Source of the DNA: Triatoma infestans | Taxonomy: Eukaryota > Arthropoda > Insecta > Hemiptera > Reduviidae | Length of the DNA: 64,000 nt | NCBI GenBank assembly: GCA_011037195.1 | Contig: JAAEAF010001116.1 | Span: forward strand, 124,001 to 188,000 | Reading direction: 5' to 3' | Shown: in pieces, positions 12,780 through 24,599 of the stretch | Layout of the letters: the number at the start of each line of letters is the position of its first letter | How positions within the stretch are numbered: the stretch's first letter is position 1 | Translations under genes and position numbers: made by a program | Notes under the pieces: model-generated | Told to the model about the DNA's origin: nothing | Databases searched by the model: none | Seen by the model: the letters and a program-made list of their open reading frames with translations, nothing else

Positions 12780-12956
12780 ACTGCGACCTATTGTGCCCCC
12801 GGAGCCTTCTCATTACACTGCCCTTCACCGGGCAGTGAGCTGTAGGGGGCTCCTAGGAAGAGAAAATCCATCCTAAGAGGACCACTGCTGGACACGAACC
12901 TGGGACCTCCGCGTCCAGCTAGTCCAGCTCGCTACCGCTGAGCTAATCCCTTCCCT
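12780..12956 (-). mobile_element. tRNA-derived SINE, family 1, minus strand
   Basis: On the minus strand the element begins GGGAAGGGATTAGCTCAGCG (A box) and has a B box-like GGTTCGTGTCC (one mismatch from GGTTCGANTCC) at 12901-12891. The family-specific body follows: 'ctaggagccccct', 'cactgcccggtga' and 'gaaggctccggggg'. The same body is found at 51.9, 55.8, 61.0 and 62.6 kb. A/B-box spacing and the tRNA-like head indicate polymerase III transcription, with mobilisation by a LINE partner. Confidence 0.8.
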
Positions 12957-12989
12957 AAACGGCACGTATACTTTTATTTAAACAAGATT

Positions 12990-13835
12990 TTTAATTAAAA
13001 TTTAATGACAGAAAGGAACTTAATTTTTAAACAGAAAATATGTTACGAAGAATTTTTTCATTTAATTGTTAAATCACTTTACATAAAATAATCATCTATT
13101 CTTTTAATATTATCGAAACTAATTAAAAAATTTAGATTAAATTATAAAAGCTAACAGGTCAAGGTCAACATAGGTTAACTTCAATGAATAGCTGTTATTT
13201 TTCCAGACCTTTATCATTTGCAAAGCAACTAGATTCTGTACCAAACTATTAATGAACGCTTTGAATGGTAATAATGTGAATGATGTTTTCATATTGATTT
13301 TTTTTTTTTTTTTTAAAGAAACGTCAAATAGTGAACAATTGAATGTAATTTTAAGTAATTTTAAATTTAGTATTACTTGAAAGCTGTCAAATTTATATTT
13401 TCTTAATTTCCGGTAGTTATTAGTAAAATCGTAGGATAGCAAAGTTATCAAATTAAATAGATAGCTTTTTTAATTACAATTTTTCTTCAAACTTCCAGTG
13501 TTCTTAATAAACGTTTAGCTGTGCTGACATTACTATAAAGATAATGAATGGGGGATAAGACGTGTGTATTTCAGTGGATGGACCATAGCCAATCTGTGAG
13601 CGGAGTCAAATGACGTCACAGCTACTAGTAAGCTTTGGCAATGGGCGGAGTATAACAGCCGTTTAGATGTCACAACTAAGTTGCCGAGCTGTTTCATGGT
13701 AGGACATTCAGAGCTCTCTGTCTTAACATCTCAGAAAGCTTGTAATTGCATTTTAATTTAGCCTAACGCACAGAACCCTCCTTAACATAAATTTTGTCAG
13801 AAAAATATTTTAAATAAACGTTATAGATTTAAATC
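12990..13835. other. Unassigned AT-rich stretch
   Basis: No gene is recognised. The patch around 13560-13720 is richer in G and C and contains a TGACGTCA palindrome (near 13610), a CRE-like octamer. With no transcript evidence, that is only a sequence match. Confidence 0.4.
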
Positions 13836-13839
13836 TTTG

Positions 13840-14340
13840 ACTGAAACGTTCCAAGTTTGAGAAAATTAGGAAAAAAACTACTCAGAAATCTATTCTATAA
13901 AGGACGCACTTCCGGTTTACCGATTTTCTATAAATTGGAAATTCTATCAATTCTTTTAGTATATGTGAATTTTATATGGTTAAATAATGTAAAAGCAAGT
14001 ACATTACCATGAAGGGGCGCTCTAAAGGAAAGCTGGAGGAGAGTCCCTTAGAACTCTCCTAAAAAAAAAAGAAAGAAGAAAACTGTAGAAAAAGTTTGGA
14101 TTAAAAATGATAGGCATTTGCATGTGTATTTAGTTTACGAAGTTTAATGAAAATCGTTGAAGCCATGTTTTAGAAAGCGCGAAAACTGATGAAATAAAAT
14201 CAATGAATTTGTAATTACGGTTTAAGGGACTTTGGCTTCATCTTTCACTTCCTGTCACATGCGGTGGTGATATCTAAACGAAATACATAAATACAAAACA
14301 CACACACACACACACACATACATATATATATAATATGTAT
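13840..14340 (-). repeat. Repeat A copy, minus orientation
   Basis: Two consecutive modules are present. One has 'ctactcagaaatct' and 'acgcacttccggtttaccga'. The second has 'gaaaatcgttgaagccatg', 'tatctaaacgaaat' and a CA repeat (14299-14318). The internal tandem structure is like that of the 49.5-50.5 kb copy. Confidence 0.65.
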
Positions 14341-14950
14341 TGGGTTTGACAGAGAAAAATATAGAATAGAAAAGTACACTGACCGAACATTGATATATTA
14401 ATTAAGAAACAGAGTACAGCAAAGGGCTTTACAGAAATGATATAGAAATAATGGATGGCGTGAGTAGAAATGACAGACCAAACTGGCAGGCTGTTGAAGT
14501 TTTCTTGAAGACGTTTATGTTACGATGACACGATGTTTGAGTGTAGCTAGCCCTTATTTTATACTTGTGTAAAACTTCCTCTACTTCTCATATATTTTAG
14601 GGAATGGATTAAGGTTTTTGATCTTCTCTGAAGTGAAGGATTTGAAAAGCTTGTCGCGTTACACCTCACGTGACATTTTGAGTGACGTAGCTGTGGGTGG
14701 AATGGAGCGGAATACCATATGTTTTTTGACTGCAGGCAAGGCAGGCTCCCCGGCAATCCATTACACGCATATACGCACAGGTCATTTGCTGAAAACATTT
14801 TTTTTTTCGCGCTCAAAAAATTTAAAGATGGAAACGCTTTCTAAAAATTCACACGACCGCAATAATTGCTCTTGCCCAAAAGTAAACAAGTTTCAGCGAA
14901 CAAAATTAGTTCAAACAAATATTTAGTATCTGGAAATTTATTCGTCGTAC
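14341..14950. other. Unassigned stretch
   Basis: A less AT-rich segment with overlapping short frames on both strands (14559-14816 minus, 14618-14926 plus). Neither resembles a known protein. Possibly LTR-like debris. Confidence 0.3.
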
Positions 14951-14974
14951 CAGGGTTCTCTTTTTATTAGTTCT

Positions 14975-15004
14975 GACCGGTTTCGAATTCTCATTCTTTG
15001 TCCG
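14975..15004 (-). ncRNA. Hammerhead-like motif, Penelope type, degenerate
   Basis: On the minus strand the order is CGGACAA (decayed CUGANGA), one extra A, a perfect GAAU/AUUC stem II with a GAGA loop, GAAA, then C-CG-GUC, i.e. a two-pair stem III ending at the cleavage-site-like GUC. The 'gaccggtttc' side is shared with 55.44 and 56.05 kb. The core has substitutions, so it is probably inactive. Confidence 0.4.
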
Positions 15005-15059
15005 ACTTTGTTGCCATTAAGCCGACTTTGTTGTCACACACCACATTGTTTGTTTGTAG

Positions 15060-16395
15060 GTTTAATATTTCCCATACTATATCTTCAAAAAGGGATTTTT
15101 ATTTTGTCGGCATTTTCTATCCTTTGGAGCCATTTTCCTAGAAATGGCAGACGATTTAAAATTCAGTAAAATTGAGCTATTGGGTGGTGAATTTGCTTTA
15201 AACACGGAATTTCCATAATATTTTTTTTATTTTTTTATTTTAACCTGAACATATCAAATACAAAAGGCACGCCAATAACAATACTTCATAAGTACTTCAT
15301 AAGAATGTATAAAAATTTAAAAGACTTCCAAAAGAATACATAACTAATTATGTAAACTAAATTAACACTGAACTCTAACCATCGAACAAACAAATATCAA
15401 ACTATTCACTTTAGTTCAAAGACGTTAATGCTCCAGTTTGTATCAGTGAATTCTTTTACACTATACTATAAAGGATCTTTATATAAATGGTAACACTTTA
15501 AACTAGGAAAACATAAAAATATAGCTTAATCAAAACCTCCTTAAAAACGATTTCCTCGCAATAATATTTATTTAGTGAACGAAATTTACAAGAAAAGCCA
15601 TGACCGAAATCTTTCTTCTAGATATTCTGGTGACTAAACGGAATATCAAAACACTTGGTATCAAAGGATCTCCGGGAGGGGGACTTAAATACGAAAATCC
15701 ATATGATCTCAATACTTTCTTCCCCAGCCCCCCCCATATAAGGGAGTTAAAAAGAAAAATTAATTTAGTTCATAAAGCCGTGACAACTTTATTAAATATA
15801 GGTCAACTTTTAAGTTCAAAACTTTGTTCGGTCGCTTTTAAGTAAGAAGAAGTTAATAGATAGTGGTTTAAAGTTTAAAACTAGGTTCCCGGATGTTCAT
15901 GATAATCTACTAAAAGTAATTATTATTTTAAAATTAGAGCTGAACTAAGGAAATCATTTCTTTTTTTATGATTAATATTTTTAGATTTAATTAATTATGC
16001 AAAACAAACTTAATTTACATTCAAATAAAAATTAAAAAAACAATCCTTGTTTTAACAATGGTCTAGAAAGCAATGGAGTAGCCGAAGTTCATCAATAAAA
16101 ACTTGAAGTATTTGTTTAATTAAATGCAAACTAAAAATTACTTTTCAGTAATTGTTAGTAATTTAATTTTAAAATTGTTCATATCGTTTCCATTTCAATT
16201 TTAAATTTTAATTCATTTTTCTGTTTTCAAAATTAACTTAAAGAAACTATCTAGGTTAACAACTTAATTAAAAAATGCCTGAATTTCTGAATATTTCGTT
16301 GTTTGCTTTTTGTTTTGTTTGATTTATTTTTAATTAACTTCAATAAATATTCTTAAGAAAAACAATTTTCATTATCCCTTGCTATATGTGTAAAA
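15060..16395. other. Unassigned AT-rich stretch
   Basis: No gene or repeat copy is recognised. A frame at 15600-15845 (81 codons, plus) has no recognisable motif and includes poly-G and poly-C encoded residues. Confidence 0.4.
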
Positions 16396-16399
16396 CGGA

Positions 16400-16625
16400 A
16401 GTATTGTAATCGTGTCAAATTTTAGAAATTGAGTTGTCACCCGGAAACAAATGTTTTGAGGTCCCCCGAGTGCGAAAAACTGTGTTTTTGGAAATTGCTT
16501 TGTGTGTGGTGTGATGCAATCAACTCCAACACGCTTTTTTTAATGAAACATATTTCTGGGAAAAAATATCGTTTTAAGAAGGATTTGGGGGGGGGGGAGT
16601 TAACTTCAAGTTGACCCTCTAAAAA
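16400..16625 (+). repeat. Repeat A head module with poly-G tract
   Basis: The head reads 'gaagtattgtaatcgtgtc', followed by 'gttttgaggtcccccgag', 'gtgtttttgg', 'aacatatttctgggaaaa' and an 11-nt poly-G run (16587-16597), then 'gttaacttcaagtt'. It stops at the RT remnant, so the RT element probably inserted into it. Confidence 0.75.
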
Positions 16626-16639
16626 TTCTATTCCTTCCT

Positions 16640-17515
16640 CCTTCCTTCCCTGGTGCTACGGTCCTGAAAGTACCAGGGTCTCCTCGATCAAGTCTCTGCA
16701 CTGGGCTATATCAAGAGCTTTTGCTCTTCACCTTCGCACACCCATCTTCCTTAAGACTTTCTCGACGTCATCATGCCTTCTTCCCCTGACGTCTTCAGTC
16801 TTTTGTATAACGGACGTTTGGAATTCGGTTCTCCTCCATCCATTCCACAAGTCCCAACCAACTTAGTCTTCTTTTCTTGATGCATGAAACAATATCTGCT
16901 TCTCCATACACAGGGTGCAGCTCCAACTTGGTGCGGATTCTTCAATTTTCACCGTTGTTTACTGGACCGTATTTCTTTCTTATTACTTTCCTTCCCCATT
17001 ACTTTCAAGACTGTCTCGCTCTCTTGGGTCAAAACCTACCATTTGCTCCCATATAACATTACCGGTCTTATCAGGGTCTTAGATATGAGAAGCTCCGCTT
17101 TTCTAGAAAGGGTTTTCTGTAACACAGGATTTTCTGTAATATGAACAGGTAATTATTCCATGCCGCTATTCTCGCATCTATATCCACAAACATTTCATTT
17201 CTTTCTGTGACCAGAGACCATAAATATTTAAACGCTTCGCACGATATGAATTCGCATTCTCCAAGGCGAACATTTCTTTCCGGGTCTTCTTGCTGCCGCA
17301 AGTTTCTCATATATCTTGTCTTTTCAGCATTTATCTGGCTGCTGTTTCTTCACATTCTTGAAGCGCTCTTGCGAGAGCCGAGTAGTGCTCGCCGGTATCA
17401 GATAACCGCCAGCATAGGCCATATGTTGAGTCATCCTGTTGAAAATGTGGCCACTGGAATCTGACAGTATGTTCCAGAGCCACGTTGAAAAGTATGGGGG
17501 AGATAGTGGATCACC
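16640..17515 (-). pseudogene. Non-LTR reverse transcriptase remnant
   Basis: Read on the minus strand from 17515, the conserved RT order is GDPLSPILFNVALE (block 4), then YAGG in place of the catalytic YADD, with ARTT-like and FK-VK blocks. Next come EAFKYLWSLVTE (17230-17260), a 'DIDARIAAWNN' block and finally a decayed 'LVGTCGMDGG...' GRRRRGRP-type tail near 16750-16900. Frameshifts and stops break the frame, and an active-site Asp is replaced by Gly. The family copies element RNA into DNA; this copy is dead. Confidence 0.75.
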
Positions 17516-17529
17516 TTGTTAATTTCATC

Positions 17530-17700
17530 TTTTCTTCATCACGTTAATTTCAATCTTTAATTACATCAATTGTTATTTAAAACATAGTTCTGGGAAAATT
17601 CATTTTAGGATGGTTTTGGGAGGGAGGGGAATTAACTTCAAGTTTACTGCCTAAAATGCTATCACTGTCTGTGTATCGTATATAATTCTAATTGTTAAGA
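17530..17700 (+). repeat. Repeat A module fragment
   Basis: It contains 'ttctgggaaaattcatttt', an interrupted G-rich run and 'attaacttcaagtttac', the same order as just before the RT insertion. Confidence 0.55.
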
Positions 17701-17869
17701 ATTAAATATATATTGTCAAAATTTCCAGTGTGAAGAAAATGGCGACTGGAATTGCGAAGTTTTTGATTATTGTTTTTTTAGTTTTCAGTGATTTTGTTGA
17801 TAATGATATCACTTGGTTTCTTTAAGGTTCATATATATAGCATTGGCATTCGATATTAGGCGTTCTTTA

Positions 17870-18410
17870 ACCTCCCCTAAGTGATAAGACTCCTGTTATT
17901 CAGCAAACTTTTCTAATTAATGCATACCCAGAACGTATAATTGTTGCACACATCCATATACCGTTTGTGAAAAACAAAGGACTAGGCCAACTCTATTATA
18001 AAGAGACCGATAGTATGAGGGAAGGTAGTATATATAAGAGGCCAAAAAATGAAAGGATATACAGTCATAGGATATAGTTCAGTAGGATATAGTTCCTCAA
18101 GAAGTCTACTACGCTCTCACGCGTCGATATTTTCAAGAAGTGTTCTACACTGTCACTCAGTTCGTTTATGTTTATCCCAGTTATATTTAGTTTAGCTCGT
18201 ATTTATGTATAAAAAATCTATCTTAGTCATAAAATTAGTTGTCAATAAGCGTGGTTAAATTCTATTTCCTAAATTCTCTAAATTCTCCCTCATATTTCTT
18301 AAAATAAATTACGTACATAAAACTGCTCGTGCCAAGGCTACAAGCTACAATCATCAATCATCCTGTCTCAATCATATTGTATAACTGCATTTCTTTTTTT
18401 CATAACATTA
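17870..18410 (+). other. LTR-like stretch (candidate solo LTR)
   Basis: A 'tatatataagag' TATA-like box (near 18030) is followed within 30-150 bp by a mixed-composition stretch with a small duplication of 'ggatatagtt' (18070-18095). The organisation resembles the U3-R-U5 of a solo LTR, but borders, TG/CA ends and target duplication could not be fixed. Confidence 0.25.
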
Positions 18411-18657
18411 AGGCAGACTAACATTAGTTTTACTTAAAAAAAAAAAAAAAAACAGCATTAATTTAAAATAATATCTGAATTGAGCCAAAAGATATTTTTT
18501 TATTTTCAATAACTATGATATATTTCATAGCATGTTTATTGGAATTATAGGAGAGCATACTTCAGAGATAAAGAGAATAAGAACACGATACTAGGGCAAA
18601 ATGCCAGTTTTTTTATCTTTCCATTGAGACTACACCATTATTTCCTTTTATTTCTTT

Positions 18658-19060
18658 GGGGGGGGGGAGGTGTGAGAGAGTGTGATAGAGGTGAGTGAGA
18701 TCATGGTTCAGCATGGTTGAGCATTATCATTATCTACAGGTGATAACCATGAATTAACGATATTGCCAATAAAATGTCGCCAACACTAGTCTAAACGCTT
18801 CCTGATACTTTCAGGACAGTATGGTAACCTCTTATTTTCATACTCAGTATTCCAGTGGGCAAGGGAAATCTCTAGCATGTTTTCGGGCGGAAAATCGCGA
18901 CAAAAAGAAATGAAACTCTTGCTCTGTAAAGTTGTTTTTTCCATTAAATTTATTTTCTTCAAATCTGTACTTCAAAATTGCAATTTTGTCCTATATTTAA
19001 TTGGTTTCAATAGTGTGTGTGTGTGTGTGTGCGTGTGGATAGTTGGGATAACTTGAAACT
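18658..19060. repeat. Poly-G tract and GT microsatellite region
   Basis: A 10-nt G run (18658-18667) and a GT repeat (19014-19036) lie here. The segment just downstream (19060-19160, 'ctcgggaaaaatgttcc') is a short minus-orientation repeat A piece. Confidence 0.6.
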
Positions 19061-19179
19061 GAAAACGACCTTTGAAGGGGGCCCCTAAAAATCTACTTAC
19101 TCGGGAAAAATGTTCCAAACAAAAGTGATAGGTCTATATATACGTAGTTAGTACAATCCTAAGTAAAAAAAAAAAAAAA

Positions 19180-19860
19180 AAAAAACGTTGGTAACTTTAT
19201 TGAAAACTGCAGGAAAAAAAAAATAAAAAACCCATCAGTAAAGAAACTCGGAATTTTCGTAAAACCAATAATTCTTATCAACATTATGTAATGGTTGTGG
19301 GAGGAGATGTTGGTTGTAGATGTTGATGGATAAATAACACCTTAATATCGGTATAAGATATATAATTGATATATATGTATATGACTGACTGCCAAGGACT
19401 GTATACTTTACACTACAAGAACTGAACAGACAGACTGACGTGGCTAAACGATATGTACAACTGAAGTGTAAGACTGTTGAACAGAACTCCCTTTTTGACT
19501 CTGTCTCTCGTATATATATCCAACTGGCCTCTCCTCTCCTCTCTCTCGAGAGGGGCTCTTTCTCTCTGATGCGTGGTGGGGGTTCACTCGCTAGTGTGGA
19601 TGAGTGGTGGGGGTTCACTACCCCTACAATTATATAGATGATAAGATCACATAATATGTGGAAATGGCTGTTTGAAGGAAAGCTGAATTATAAAGGAAAT
19701 CCCCTTAACTGAATTTTCCTGGAAAAATTTTGTTTGAAGAAAACTTGTCACTTACAGCTCTATAATAACCCGCAGTAAGAGAAAGTCCTGTAAGTGTTTC
19801 ACACTACATTGTTGAGTTGGTTTCTAAAAAAAATTCGGACTCAGGATATTTAACTTAACT
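19180..19860. other. Unassigned stretch
   Basis: Nothing recognised except a repeat A tail motif at about 19770 ('agtaagagaaagtcctg'). A short local repeat 'gtgggggttcact' occurs at 19576 and 19607. The 127-codon minus frame here matches no known protein. Confidence 0.4.
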
Positions 19861-19869
19861 TAATCCGGA

Positions 19870-20640
19870 TTTTCCCTCTGTGGATTTCCGTCACCTGCTG
19901 TCTCCAAACCTCCCTACTCCACCAGTCAATCTCTCTCAAACCTCGTCCCGCCATCTGCTCGTCGATTTCCTCCTCCTATCTCTTCGCCGGTCTTCCATCT
20001 CTACTGTTCCTCGAAGGGCCCCACTTCCTTGCTTCTTCCGGCCATCTCCTGGGGGGGGGGGCATTCTCCTAAGGTGTTCGTACCACCTAAACTTCTTCAT
20101 TACTTTTTCCTGGACTCTACATAGTTTGCTGGACTCCTCTTTCGCTCCTTACGTCTTCATTCTACTCTATCCCTCTCATGGTTTTCTGATTACACCGCCT
20201 TCAATAATCTATCTTTATACCTTCTCTGTATCACAGAACCTCCGTGTGGTAGTCAAAGTTTCTGTTCCGTATCTAAGAGTCCTGTCTATAATTGAGTTAA
20301 AGAATCTTCTATTTTCCCTTAGAAATTAATCTGTTCCACAATACTGGGTGCAGCATTCTCAAAGCTTTCCGGACCTGCTGAGCTCGTGCCTTCACTTCCT
20401 CATCGCATTCTCCCTCTTCTTTCAGCAGTGAAACCAGATATTTCAAGTTTCCTACATTTTTCATTTTCCACATAAATATCATTTTCTTCATTGCCTTCAA
20501 TAACCATATATTCCGTCTTGTTCCGTAGTTAATTTTCTCATCATGAGCTCGAGATCTTCTTTATCCTGGGCATCCAGATACATTTTAAATATGGTGGGAG
20601 ACACACAACATCCCTCCCTATTTTAGCCCCTTGCAGGCTT
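19870..20640 (-). pseudogene. Non-LTR reverse transcriptase C-terminal remnant
   Basis: Read on the minus strand: a decayed KGLxQG-C-LSP block (about 20620-20560), then NLKYLVSLLKEEGECDEEVK (20309-20500, an open 63-codon frame), then RALRMLHPVLWNRLISKGK. A decayed RTVLRYGTETL block follows, and finally a tail near 19880-19990. This is the order of the thumb and C-terminal region of non-LTR RTs ('F-YLGS...D-GE-D-EV--R', 'Y-T-VRP--LYGSE-W'). Frameshifts and an 11-nt G run (20051-20061) interrupt it. It differs in sequence from the 16.6-17.5 kb remnant. Confidence 0.7.
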
Positions 20641-20689
20641 CAAAGGGTGCAGTTTAACTGTTGTCTTGCTTCACGCGATATCTACAATC

Positions 20690-20795
20690 TTCATACATTT
20701 TTTTTTTGGACCCCGAATCAGACTCAGCGAATTTAAAAAGTGTATTTCCGGTGAATATTAGATATAGAAAATTTGACACGATCGCAATACTTCCT
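20690..20795 (-). repeat. Repeat A head, minus orientation
   Basis: The block 'gtgtatttccggtgaat' to 'gacacgatcgcaatacttcc' is the reverse complement of the plus-strand head at 32.43 kb. It faces the next entry head-to-head. Confidence 0.75.
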
Positions 20796-20849
20796 CTTAA
20801 AAATAGCACTAAGAGAAATGTGTCTGTATTTGTGTGCCATATATATCTA

Positions 20850-21352
20850 TATATGTTTGTGGTCAAGATTTCACATAAACGGAAAATTATAAAAAAAAGT
20901 TCAAACTTGATATTACCCTATTTTTATGTACCATCATCATCGCATTTGGACATGAACAATTCGATCAAAATTCATCAACTGGTGGTTGCAGCTTTTTTGA
21001 ATGAATTTCTCAGTTTCCTAAAATTGGATTCAACTATTTTCTATAAACTTTGCTTACTAATGGAACACATGGAAAAGCCTAGCGATTATTTTTGTTTTGT
21101 TTTTGAAACATTTGTCTTGGAAATCTCAATTTGAGATTTTCTGGAGGATGTTGAGCGAGCTAGAACCTTAAGTTTTCTTGTAAAGTACAATTTTAAGGAT
21201 AATGTTGCCTGATTTTTTGTATTTTTTTTCCTAAAACGGATCATACAACTTTTTAATTTTCTAAAAACTTTGTAAACTGATTGCACTTATCTATCATATA
21301 AACTTATCATTTCTATTTTGAATCATTTTTCTTGTTTTGTGGGGGGGGGGGG
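20850..21352 (+). repeat. Repeat A copy, plus orientation, ending in poly-G
   Basis: Landmarks are 'aaagttcaaacttgatatt', 'caaaattcatcaactgg', 'ctttgcttac' and a 12-nt poly-G run (21341-21352). The long frame 20661-21134 crosses this and the previous inverted piece and is not a gene. Confidence 0.6.
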
Positions 21353-21479
21353 ATCTATGGCGCTAGATTTCAAATGAAATTGTGATTTGTTGATTCAGGC
21401 GATGTCAACTGGACTGCAATTTAATCACATTTAGGGACCATCGTTTTGAAATACCAACGTTTTTCTGTCAACACACCGC

Positions 21480-22985
21480 CTACATTTTTGTCAATGTTAT
21501 AATTACTGTATTATATAAAAAGTCGTTATTCAGCTAGAGAGAGCCGTATGAGTGTTTTAGCTAGATTTTTTTTTTTAACTGCTGCATGCCATAAGAAATT
21601 CTCTCTTTGGTATTCTCGTCTTTAATTTTTTATAAATGGTTTATCCTACGGCCAAAATAAATAAATAAATGAAAACCTAAAGTACCAAATCGGCTTATAA
21701 ATTTAAACTTTATATCCTACGAAGTTTGAACCAGTGCAGGCATTTAACTATTCTTCAAAAAAAAAAAAAAAGAAAAAGAAATAAGTAGATCTTATAAAAG
21801 ATTAAGACGACACAACTTTAATTATTTCTAAACGCTGATACTCCTCCCATGGGATTACATTAATGAATTATTAATTATCTTTCTAAAAAGATATAAACCA
21901 TTTAAAACGATTTAATGTTAAACGAGAAAAGGGTCTTCTCAAGTTTTAGAGCCAAAAAATGATGAATACTTTATTATAGCTCTTAATATAATGCAGGGCT
22001 GTACTTTTAAAGGCCTGATGCCCTAGTGACCTTCCCCTAAAAATTTAATATTTCATCCGTTGGGGGGGGGAAGCTTTCTTTTTTTATATTTATTATTGAA
22101 TTTTATCGTTTCATTTAAAAATAAATTTTCGCTAAATGTTTAGATGGCTTTAGCTATTATATAATAAAGACATCTAATTCTCTTTTCTAATAAGAATATT
22201 GAAAAGAAACATAAGACTGTCTTCTAAGAGTAATCGAATATCAGCCCTCTCAATTCTGTCAAATTATTTTCCGGAGTTATTTTATCGATTATGATACATA
22301 CAAACAGACAAGACAGGCAGATACAGACGCGAACAAAAAATTCCGAAAAAAAAAAAGAAAATCGTCATAATATTAAAAAAAAATAACGACAGAAAAACCA
22401 AATATACAAACAAATCACATAGTAATAAATATATTTCTTTTAACAATCATTATAAATAAGAAAAATCCTGGTACAATATAATAATAATAGATCGATATTA
22501 AAGAGTAAAAATGACTGAATATTAAAAGTTCACAGCTTCATATAGAGATGTGTTTTTTGCAGAACCTCTCTGGTGGGGTCTAATAGCGCTGCTAGTGGCC
22601 TAGTAATCTGCAGGGTGAAATTTATGGACACTCCCGCCTTGAATACTTAATTGCTGTGGGAATTCTGTGGTTATAGAACTGAACTTTGTTAACTAATTCC
22701 TTTCTTTTTTCTTCTAGTTTTTTTTGGGAGGGGTGGGGAGGAGGAGATTGGATAGAGCTTTTTGGATTTCTTAATTTTCTCTCGTAAGAAAGCAAATTGC
22801 AGTAAACTTTATACAGCACTTCTCCCCACTTTGATATAATTATTGATCTTCAAAATCGATTTTTAGAAATTATTTGTATTTGTTCTGAACTTGCAATTTT
22901 TACTAAACATATAATTAGGCCTGTACTACACATTAAATAAAAGTGGTATGGGATTATATGCTGGAAAACCTGTCCTCATAACATG
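21480..22985. other. Unassigned AT-rich stretch
   Basis: A repeat A tail motif ('gagccgtatgagtgttt', about 21541) and a 9-nt poly-G run (22062-22070) are present. No gene is recognised. Confidence 0.4.
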
Positions 22986-23455
22986 CTTCTAGTGACAAGG
23001 CGCCATCCATCATAGGGTGAAGAATGCCATCACGGATCTGTCGAAGGAAAAGAGGTATACCTGGTTTGAGGAGGTCTATGGAATAGACGATGACGGCGCG
23101 TCAAGAAAAGCCAACATAATTGCTTTCGACGAGAATAGTAAGCGACCCTATATTATAATCCGGCGGTTCGCTATGAAAACAATGATAAAGCTCAAGCAGA
23201 CAAGGTAACAGCTGAAAAGAAAAAGATATACGAGAAGTGCATTAAATATTTCCGAGAGAAATATAGGAGAGATTTGGAGAGAGGGACTTTAAAGTCCGTG
23301 GGTTATGGTTTGTCTCGAGAGGAGCAATCCCAAAAAAGGGCTTCTCCATTTTTTTGATGAAATCAGTATTAAACCGACCAAACTGACTCCTCTCGTTGAG
23401 GGAATTCTGTTGGACACGCTGGCTATAGTCAGTAACCATATTTATATTTAGTATG
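22985..23455 (+). pseudogene. R2-like retrotransposon C-terminal domain remnant
   Basis: The translation reads VKNAITDL, then ASRKANIIAFDENSKRPYII (open 23017-23208). After one missing base near 23157-23163 it continues DPAVRYENND, VTAEKKKIYEKCIKYF, and after further shifts SRGAIP and LLDTLAIVSNHIYI before a stop. This order (RHN-like, D-I-A-D-x-x-x-R-A-x-I-I-D-P-x-R-x-E, KK-x-Y-E-x-C) is the C-terminal endonuclease-region domain of R2-like arthropod elements. The RT itself is missing. The AT-rich stretch to about 23660 with AATAAAG may be its 3' UTR. Confidence 0.65.
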
Positions 23456-23799
23456 CACACTGAGTGGATTGTTTTATTATTATTATTATTTATATCTTAA
23501 CCTTGATAAGATATATTAATAACATCGCTATTGGTCTCTAAAATATCTCACGACTGATTAGTGTGCTGTGTTGTAGCAACTTAATGTAATTAAGCGGCTC
23601 CACTATTGTAAATTCGTTTTTTCTACAATAAAGTGTTTCTCTCTCTGTTAAACAGAATGAGATCTTCTTGCATGATAGTGCTCTCTGAAATCAAGCAAAG
23701 CATGTAACGTCAATTTGAATATAAACCTAACTCATACCCAGAGACCTACCTGAAATAAACTTTGCCGGTAAAATGTTTCTAATAAAAGTGGTGCTAGTT

Positions 23800-24480
23800 T
23801 AATGTAAAATGATTTAGCATTTTTCGAGAAATCCTCCCCCCTCCAAAAAAAAGTTTCAGTAAAATTACACTGTAGAATTACACGTAGATTCAGTAAAATC
23901 GCACTTTAGGTTAAACGATTTTCTTTAAATTTAAGAATTCTGACAATGCAATCCTATACCATAGAGCCGTGTGATATAATGAAGTGGCACTTTAGAGGAC
24001 ACCTTTAACATTCCAATATCTCAGAAGCCACGAAAATCGAAGTTTCTCGGAAAAGTGTTTCAAATAACAGTGATGGGTCTTATATTGATTGCTTTACTAA
24101 AGTTTAAAGAAAATCATTAAAGACGTTTTCGAGTCTCGTGAAAAAGTGTGGTGTGAAACACTCACATGACTGTTCTTACTGCAATTTACATAGTTATCCA
24201 TCAAACTTAATAATTGTTTGCTTAGTTGTATTGAATATTATACCAACTATACTTAGTTGGGAGAAACTGAACTTAATAATACTATTTTTTTAAGGAAAGC
24301 TTAATCTTACCCCTCCTCAAAACTTTATTTAGATGACTTACTTGGAAAAAAGTGATAGGGCCACTTAGGATTAGTAAAGCTAATTTAAATCCATCGGTAT
24401 TTTTATGGAGAAAATTGCAGAAAACTGAAAAAACTGTTCAGCTTTCTGCAACTTTTCGTTTTTGTGATTAAAAAAAAACA
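23800..24480 (-). repeat. Repeat A copy, minus orientation (two modules)
   Basis: It contains 'cagtaaaatcgcacttt', 'ggcactttagagga', 'ctcggaaaagtgtttcaaa', 'agtttaaagaaaatcatt' and the tail motif 'gtgtgaaacactcaca' (24150), then a second module with 'ctggttaccct'-like and 'gaaaattgcagaaaactg' blocks. Confidence 0.65.
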
Positions 24481-24599
24481 CAATAACATTTTGTTTTTCA
24501 AATGTTATGCAGCCTTAAAAGCACGTGTATGTACCAATCAGAGCTAATCCCTCCTACACTTTCTCTTTCAACACTGTGAGAAAGTAAAAGTGACTATAT

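Noticed and set aside
13600..13620. CRE-type TGACGTCA promoter site
   Set aside because: A single octamer match without a neighbouring gene or core promoter; kept only as a note in the region entry.
16884..17464. Plus-strand frames of 85-86 codons
   Set aside because: Antisense shadows of the minus-strand RT remnant at 16640-17515.
19235..19618. 127-codon minus-strand frame
   Set aside because: Covers CT-rich low-complexity sequence; no known domain and no start context.
19880..20329. 149-codon plus-strand frame
   Set aside because: It is the antisense of the minus-strand RT remnant, whose own translation shows conserved RT blocks.
20661..21134. 157-codon plus-strand frame
   Set aside because: It crosses two inverted repeat A pieces; its residues are translations of the repeat blocks, with no motif or codon bias.
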